DNA from: an uncultured Terriglobus sp.
GTDB taxonomy: Bacteria; Acidobacteriota; Terriglobia; Terriglobales; Acidobacteriaceae
Assembly: GCA_937871605.1 (NCBI GenBank)
Contig: CALMRM010000185.1
Span: forward strand, 1 to 9,243
DNA length: 9,243 nucleotides
Direction: 5' to 3'
Each line of letters starts with the position of its first letter. Positions within the stretch are counted from its first letter, which is position 1. The notes beneath the pieces are model-generated. The model did no database searches. It worked only from the letters and a program-made list of their open reading frames with translations, and was not told the DNA's origin. This document shows positions 5,867-9,243 of the stretch, piece after piece. A program made the position numbers and the translations under genes.

Positions 5867-6070
5867 ATGCCCAGCCAAACAGTCGCATGCCCCACGTGCA
5901 AGAAGCCGGTCGCAGTCGACAGTGCGGACGTGCCGTTCTGCAGCGATCGCTGCCGTCTGCTCGACCTGGGCAAGTGGGCCAGCGATGACTATCGCATCAC
6001 CTCGCCCATCCTGGACCCGGACCTGCTGGAAGATCTGGAGCGCGAGCAGAACAAGCCGCGCGTGAACTGA
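5867..6070 (+). CDS. yacG: DNA gyrase inhibitor / zinc-binding protein YacG
   Basis: YacG is a small zinc-ribbon protein that, in E. coli, binds GyrB and blocks DNA binding by gyrase. The 67-residue product has the four zinc ligands Cys8, Cys11, Cys25 and Cys29 (CPTC, then FCSDRC), followed by the family's RLLDLGKWASDDYRI and an acidic tail. The length matches the family (about 65 residues in E. coli). The frame is open further upstream to ATG 5780, but that part overlaps the preceding gene and is unconserved in style. ATG 5867, 4 nt after the upstream stop, gives the expected short N-terminus. Translation is probably coupled to the preceding gene, since only a weak GGCGG lies upstream. pgpA follows after 5 nt. 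Confidence 0.92.
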   Translation: MPSQTVACPTCKKPVAVDSADVPFCSDRCRLLDLGKWASDDYRITSPILDPDLLEDLEREQNKPRVN

Positions 6071-6075
6071 CACGC

Positions 6076-6609
6076 ATGGCGACGGGTGCCCCGGTACCAG
6101 GCAGCACCCGTCGAACCTGGTGGGCATGGACCATTGCCACCTTTTTCGGTGCAGGCTTTCTGCGGCCTGGGCCGGGCACCTATGGCTCGTTTGCCGCCAC
6201 GTTGATCTGGTTCGTGGTAGCGCGGCACGTGCCCGTGCATCTGTTGCCCTGGGTCACGCTGGGAATGGCCTCGCTTGCCACGGCCGTGGGCATACCGGCG
6301 GCCACGCGCGTGGCGCAGGAGAGCGGCCGCAAGGACCCGCAGATCGTCGTCATCGATGAGGTCGCGGGCCAGTGGCTCACGCTCACGTTTTGCCTGCCCG
6401 CCATGCCGCTGGCGCTCACCGGCCTCGTGTGTTTCCGCATCTTTGACATCCTGAAGCCGCCGCCGGTACGCCAACTGGAACGGCTACCAGCGGGCATCGG
6501 CATTGTGGTGGATGACCTAGCTGCAGGCGTGTACGCGCTGCTGCTGCAAGTTCTGTTGCAGCACCTCCTACTGGTACAACAGCTGCTGCACCACGGGCTA
6601 CGCCGCTAA
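6076..6609 (+). CDS. pgpA: Phosphatidylglycerophosphatase A (PgpA)
   Basis: PgpA removes the phosphate from phosphatidylglycerophosphate to make phosphatidylglycerol at the inner membrane. The 177-residue product carries the family blocks FFGAGFLRPGPGTYGS (residues 23-38), KDPQIVVIDEVAGQW (86-100), FRIFDILKPPP (120-130) and GIGIVVDDLAAGVYA (140-154). The acidic residues Asp94, Glu95, Asp124, Asp146 and Asp147 are likely metal and phosphate ligands. Hydrophobic stretches at about 38-50, 56-72, 101-120 and 148-168 give about four membrane helices. The C-terminal tail (155-177) is unusually Leu/Gln/His-rich. It starts 5 nt after yacG with no ribosome-binding site of its own, so coupled translation is likely. 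Confidence 0.93.
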   Translation: MATGAPVPGSTRRTWWAWTIATFFGAGFLRPGPGTYGSFAATLIWFVVARHVPVHLLPWVTLGMASLATAVGIPAATRVAQESGRKDPQIVVIDEVAGQWLTLTFCLPAMPLALTGLVCFRIFDILKPPPVRQLERLPAGIGIVVDDLAAGVYALLLQVLLQHLLLVQQLLHHGLRR

Positions 6610-6622
6610 CGAACGCACGGCA

Positions 6623-6652
6623 CCTCCAGGTTTGCACGGCGTGCGCAGGAGG
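6623..6652 (+). promoter_or_regulatory. hairpin that can bury a Shine-Dalgarno-like GGAGG
   Basis: In the 57-bp gap after pgpA, CCTCC (6623-6627) is complementary to GGAGG (6648-6652), and between them GCAC, loop GGC and GTGC (6634-6644) form a second stem. The GGAGG ends 14 nt before the ATG at 6667, far for a ribosome-binding site. A weaker AGG at 6656-6658 is 8 nt away. The structure could modulate translation of the next gene or simply end the pgpA message, although no T-run follows. Neither role is shown. Confidence 0.35.
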
Positions 6653-6666
6653 CTTAGGTTAAAACC

Positions 6667-7707
6667 ATGACACTCCTGGACCAATTGCGCGGCCAGCCTG
6701 CCTCTGCCGCACCGCGTCTACGCGCGATAACGCCCGCAGCGGCTATGCCAGATGGTACGGTCGACCTCCTGGGCAGCGGCCTGGCGGACCAGGTTCGGCC
6801 CGAAGTCGCGATCGGCGACACGCCTGCAACCCTCCTGTTTACCTCGCCGGATCGCGTCACGGTACGCGTGCCAAGCGGCGCGGTGCCGGGTGACGTGGTG
6901 TTACGTCTGCAGGACCGTGCATCGAACGGACTGCCACTGAGTGTCGCTGTCCCCCTGGCAGACAATCTGCACCCCATCGCCAACCCCGTGGTGGACGCCG
7001 AAGGCAACCTGTACGCAACCTTTTCCGGCGCGCGCGGACAGGATGTGCCCGTGTCCATCTTCCGCATCGACCGCGACTTCCAGATGCGCCCCTTCGTACG
7101 CGGCCTGCAAAATGCCAGCGGCCTGGCTTTTGGTCCGGATGGCTATCTTTACAGTTCGTCGCGAGCAGAAGGCACGGTGTACCGCATTGGCAAGAGCGGC
7201 GACCGTACGCAGTGGGCAGAAGGCATGGGCATTGCCACTGGCATCGCCTTCGATGAGGACGGCAACCTGTACGTGGGTGACCGCAGCGGCACCATCTTCA
7301 AGCTGAACACGCAGGGCTCTGTCTTTGTGTTCGCCACGCTGGAGCCGTCGGTCTCGGCTTACCACCTGGCCTTTACGAACGAAGGCACCCTTTTGGTGAC
7401 CGGCCCCACCACCAGCAGCAATGAGGCCATCCACGCCATCAGCCCGGAGGGCGAGGTGACCACGTGGTACCGTGGTCTGGGCCGTCCGCAGGGAATGGCG
7501 GTGGATGCGGGAGGCAACGTGTACGTGGCGGCATCGCTACACGGCGAGCGCGGCATCGTCCGCATTACCCCTGAGCGCGAGGCCAGCCTGGCTGTTAGCG
7601 GCAGCGGCCTGGTGGGCCTGTGCTTTACCGAGGATGGCGCAGCCGTGCTGGCGACCAGCGGCGCACTGTACAGCGTGGAGTTGGGCGTGGAAGGCCGGCT
7701 CGGCTAA
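6667..7707 (+). CDS. IPT/TIG domain plus NHL/SMP-30-like six-bladed beta-propeller protein
   Basis: This 346-residue protein has no signal peptide, lipobox or membrane helix, so it looks cytoplasmic. Residues about 16-95 resemble an IPT/TIG immunoglobulin-like domain (ITPAAAMPDGTVDLLGSGL, then VTVRVPSGAVPGDVVLRL). The rest contains NHL/SMP-30-type blades, each with a small-residue turn, a hydrophobic strand, a D/E-G-N-L-Y turn and a closing strand. These begin near residues 102 (NPVVDAEGNLYATF), 146 (SGLAFGPDGYLYSS), 186 (TGIAFDEDGNLYVGD), 228 (YHLAFTNEGTLLVTG), 270 (QGMAVDAGGNVYVAA) and 314 (VGLCFTEDGAAVLAT). That makes about six blades, a complete propeller. Such proteins are often labelled gluconolactonase-like, but I see no proof of lactonase activity. 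It starts 57 nt after pgpA and may be a separate transcription unit. The function is unknown. Confidence 0.82.
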   Translation: MTLLDQLRGQPASAAPRLRAITPAAAMPDGTVDLLGSGLADQVRPEVAIGDTPATLLFTSPDRVTVRVPSGAVPGDVVLRLQDRASNGLPLSVAVPLADNLHPIANPVVDAEGNLYATFSGARGQDVPVSIFRIDRDFQMRPFVRGLQNASGLAFGPDGYLYSSSRAEGTVYRIGKSGDRTQWAEGMGIATGIAFDEDGNLYVGDRSGTIFKLNTQGSVFVFATLEPSVSAYHLAFTNEGTLLVTGPTTSSNEAIHAISPEGEVTTWYRGLGRPQGMAVDAGGNVYVAASLHGERGIVRITPEREASLAVSGSGLVGLCFTEDGAAVLATSGALYSVELGVEGRLG

Positions 7708-7745
7708 GCGCAAGTCTTTACAGCAGTAGAGGCCCGCACCCCTCG

Positions 7746-9243
7746 CTAGCCAGCCTGTGTAAAGCGGTGCGTACCACCCAGATCGGTCAGTGTGGCGATG
7801 GCCTGGTTCTGCCACTGCAACAGCTCGTCGTCACGCAGCGTGCGGTCGGCAGACTGGAACACCATGCGCAGCAGCAGCGAATAGCTGCCGGCGGCAACTG
7901 CCCTGCCCTTTGCATCGCGATAGACTTCGACCGGTACCACCGAGAGCATCTCAGCGATGCGCAGACCGCGCAGGGCGGCCTCTACATCGCCCCAGCGCAC
8001 CGTGTCCGGGAACAAAAAGGACAGATCGCGCTCGACTGCCTGAAAGCGCGAAGGCTCGTGCGCAACAGGCTGCCGTAGCGGGTGCTTGAAAAGCAGCGGC
8101 AGCGCCAACTCTGCTAAAACGGCTGGCTGCTTCAGCTTGCGCCGTTCACGCTCGGCAGCCGACAGTTCACCAAACCATGCAAACGGTGTGCCATCCAGCT
8201 GCACAGCCGCTCCTCTGCCCGGCTCCATCCAGCCTGGGAGGGCGTCCGCCGTGTACACAGCGGCAGGTGCAGCAAACCGCTCGAGCAGTGCTTCTAGGGT
8301 GCCCTTCACCTGGAACAACAGCGCATCCGCCGCACCGGCAATGGCGGTGGCGCCCGCATCGCCATAGGCGCCCAGGCTGACCGCCGCATGTTCACACACA
8401 GCATCCGTGCTGCCGGTAAATACGGTGCCGTACTCAAAGAGGCGCAGCGCGTTGACATCGCGGGTGCTGTTGAGCTGCACCATGGACGCCATGCCGGGCA
8501 GCAGCGAGGGCCGCAGCAGACCTGCCTCTGCGCTCAGCGGATTGCCCATGGCCACCACTTGTTCACCAGGTGAGGCAAACAGCGCAGCATCAGCGTCACT
8601 GGCAAAGGTGCTACTGATCGCCTCCGTCCAGCCCAGGGCCAGCAGCGTCTCTCGAACCTTGGCCTCCGGCCCGGCATGCGGTAACGCGACCACACCGCCG
8701 GAGAAGCTGGGCAGCGTGTCGGCAAAGCGGTTGTAGCCGTAGACGCGCGCGACCTCCTCGATCAGGTCGATCTCGCGCTGGAGGTCGAGCCTCCAGCTCG
8801 GTAGTGTCACCTCATAACTGCCTGGAGTTTGCGCAGGACGCAAATGACAGCCAAGCGCCTGGAGGTACTGCTCGATGCTTTCGGGCGGGACAAGATGGCC
8901 CGATGAGGTTTGCTCCAGCGTGGTGCCCAGCAGACGCTGCACCTCGTCGACTGAGAGCAACACGTGCGGCCGCAGCGTGGTGCGTGCTTCCTGCGCGGCG
9001 ATGCGGACGTCCGTCATGAAACCCTCTGCTGTGCCGCCACAGGCCAGCAGCACACCATGCGTGACCAGCCGATTAGCCAACGCGCACGCACCCAGGTCGG
9101 CTCCGCGCTCGTACCGGTGCGATGCGTCAGTGTGCAGGCCGTGCCGGCGTGAACTGGCGCGGATCGTGGCAGGGTCGAACCAAGCCGCTTCGACCAGGAT
9201 GTTCTTTGTCGCCTCAGTCACACGCGAGTCCCCCCCCCCCCAG
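7746..9243 (-). CDS. pheT: Phenylalanyl-tRNA synthetase beta subunit, N-terminal part cut off by right edge
   Basis: PheT pairs with PheS as an alpha2-beta2 enzyme that charges tRNA-Phe; the beta chain binds the tRNA and edits Tyr-tRNA-Phe through its B3/B4 domain. About 498 C-terminal residues are visible; full-length PheT is usually 700-800. The visible part opens at the end of B3/B4 (GGGDSRVTEATKNILVEAAW, then SHRYERGAD). The B5 domain follows, with SWRLDLQREIDLIEEVARVYGYNRF-type residues about 142-166 after the GTG at 9221. Next is the catalytic-like core (NPLSAEAGLLRPSLLPGM, then LFEYGTVF). The last ~105 residues are the anticodon-binding FDX-ACB domain (SRFQAVERDLSFLFPD to the LGGTHR end). 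The GTG at 9221 is internal, not the start. The edge codons pass through a 12-base C run. The gene converges on the propeller gene, 38 bp apart; pheS is not in the window. Confidence 0.95.
   Translation of the reverse strand, partial: WGGGDSRVTEATKNILVEAAWFDPATIRASSRRHGLHTDASHRYERGADLGACALANRLVTHGVLLACGGTAEGFMTDVRIAAQEARTTLRPHVLLSVDEVQRLLGTTLEQTSSGHLVPPESIEQYLQALGCHLRPAQTPGSYEVTLPSWRLDLQREIDLIEEVARVYGYNRFADTLPSFSGGVVALPHAGPEAKVRETLLALGWTEAISSTFASDADAALFASPGEQVVAMGNPLSAEAGLLRPSLLPGMASMVQLNSTRDVNALRLFEYGTVFTGSTDAVCEHAAVSLGAYGDAGATAIAGAADALLFQVKGTLEALLERFAAPAAVYTADALPGWMEPGRGAAVQLDGTPFAWFGELSAAERERRKLKQPAVLAELALPLLFKHPLRQPVAHEPSRFQAVERDLSFLFPDTVRWGDVEAALRGLRIAEMLSVVPVEVYRDAKGRAVAAGSYSLLLRMVFQSADRTLRDDELLQWQNQAIATLTDLGGTHRFTQAG
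9230..9241. repeat. homopolymer tract of 12 C inside pheT
   Basis: Twelve consecutive C (G on the coding strand) fall in the conserved pheT segment normally read as Met-Gly-Gly-x-Asp-Ser. As given, the frame reads Trp-Gly-Gly-Gly-Asp-Ser. With one G fewer it would read Leu-Gly-Gly-Gly-Asp-Ser, closer to the family. An uncertain run length near a contig or read end is likely, but real variation cannot be excluded. Confidence 0.85.

Noticed and set aside
4594..5973. A 459-codon open frame on the minus strand opposite the end of rimO, the hypothetical gene and yacG
   Set aside because: It lies opposite three genes with clear or probable coding on the other strand, its translation shows no recognisable domain, and long antisense open frames are expected in GC-rich DNA.
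7716..7764. Inverted repeat CTTTACA / TGTAAAG at the convergent end of the propeller gene and pheT, considered as a terminator
   Set aside because: The 7-bp arms are 35 nt apart, one arm lies inside pheT coding sequence, and there is no T-run; chance is as likely.
1..9243. Search for a mobile element, CRISPR array, defence or biosynthetic island
   Set aside because: All recognisable genes are core functions with tight bacterial spacing; no transposase, integrase, regularly spaced repeats or tRNA-flanked junction were seen.

Overview
The window is a GC-rich, densely packed stretch of bacterial chromosome made almost entirely of core housekeeping genes. I see no phage, transposase, toxin-antitoxin, CRISPR or defence gene. 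The best taxonomic guess, by inference, is an acidobacterium of the Terriglobus/Granulicella type (Acidobacteriaceae). The reasons are futalosine-type menaquinone synthesis (MqnA), a RimO with a long inter-domain insertion, an IPT plus beta-propeller protein, an intergenic CTCTGCG-type repeat, and the general sequence style. I could not confirm this by any search.

Layout, left to right. (1) The 5' part of dprA (minus strand, running off the left edge; TTG start at 547 with a strong Shine-Dalgarno, SD) is divergent from mqnA (664-1536, plus; chorismate dehydratase). It is followed by a small VTT/DedA-like membrane protein gene (1672-2286, plus). (2) A convergent junction (2287-2418) holds a conspicuous composite inverted repeat built from copies of an 8-mer, CGCAGAGG. 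(3) fabH (2419-3435, minus; another TTG start with a strong SD) lies downstream of the small SRP RNA gene ffs (about 3553-3646, minus), which is not a protein gene and is easy to miss. (4) Divergent from ffs, a plus-strand cluster runs rimO (3688-5391), an unrecognised 149-residue protein (5413-5862), yacG (5867-6070), pgpA (6076-6609) and a cytoplasmic-looking IPT/NHL beta-propeller protein (6667-7707). Spacing in the first four is 4-21 nt, so they probably form an operon. (5) pheT (7746-9243, minus) converges on this cluster and runs off the right edge, where its reading frame contains a 12-base homopolymer of C.

Functionally the region mixes DNA uptake/recombination (DprA), respiratory quinone synthesis (MqnA), fatty acid initiation (FabH), co-translational protein targeting (SRP RNA), ribosomal protein S12 modification (RimO), gyrase modulation (YacG), phospholipid synthesis (PgpA) and tRNA-Phe charging (PheT). 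These are core processes, and the clustering probably reflects shared growth-linked expression rather than one pathway.

No new biological system is evident. The items most worth a second look are the intergenic repeat, the roughly 100-residue RimO insertion, the SRP RNA placed back-to-back with an apparently SD-less rimO, the unknown protein inside the rimO-yacG operon, and the poly-C tract at the right edge.
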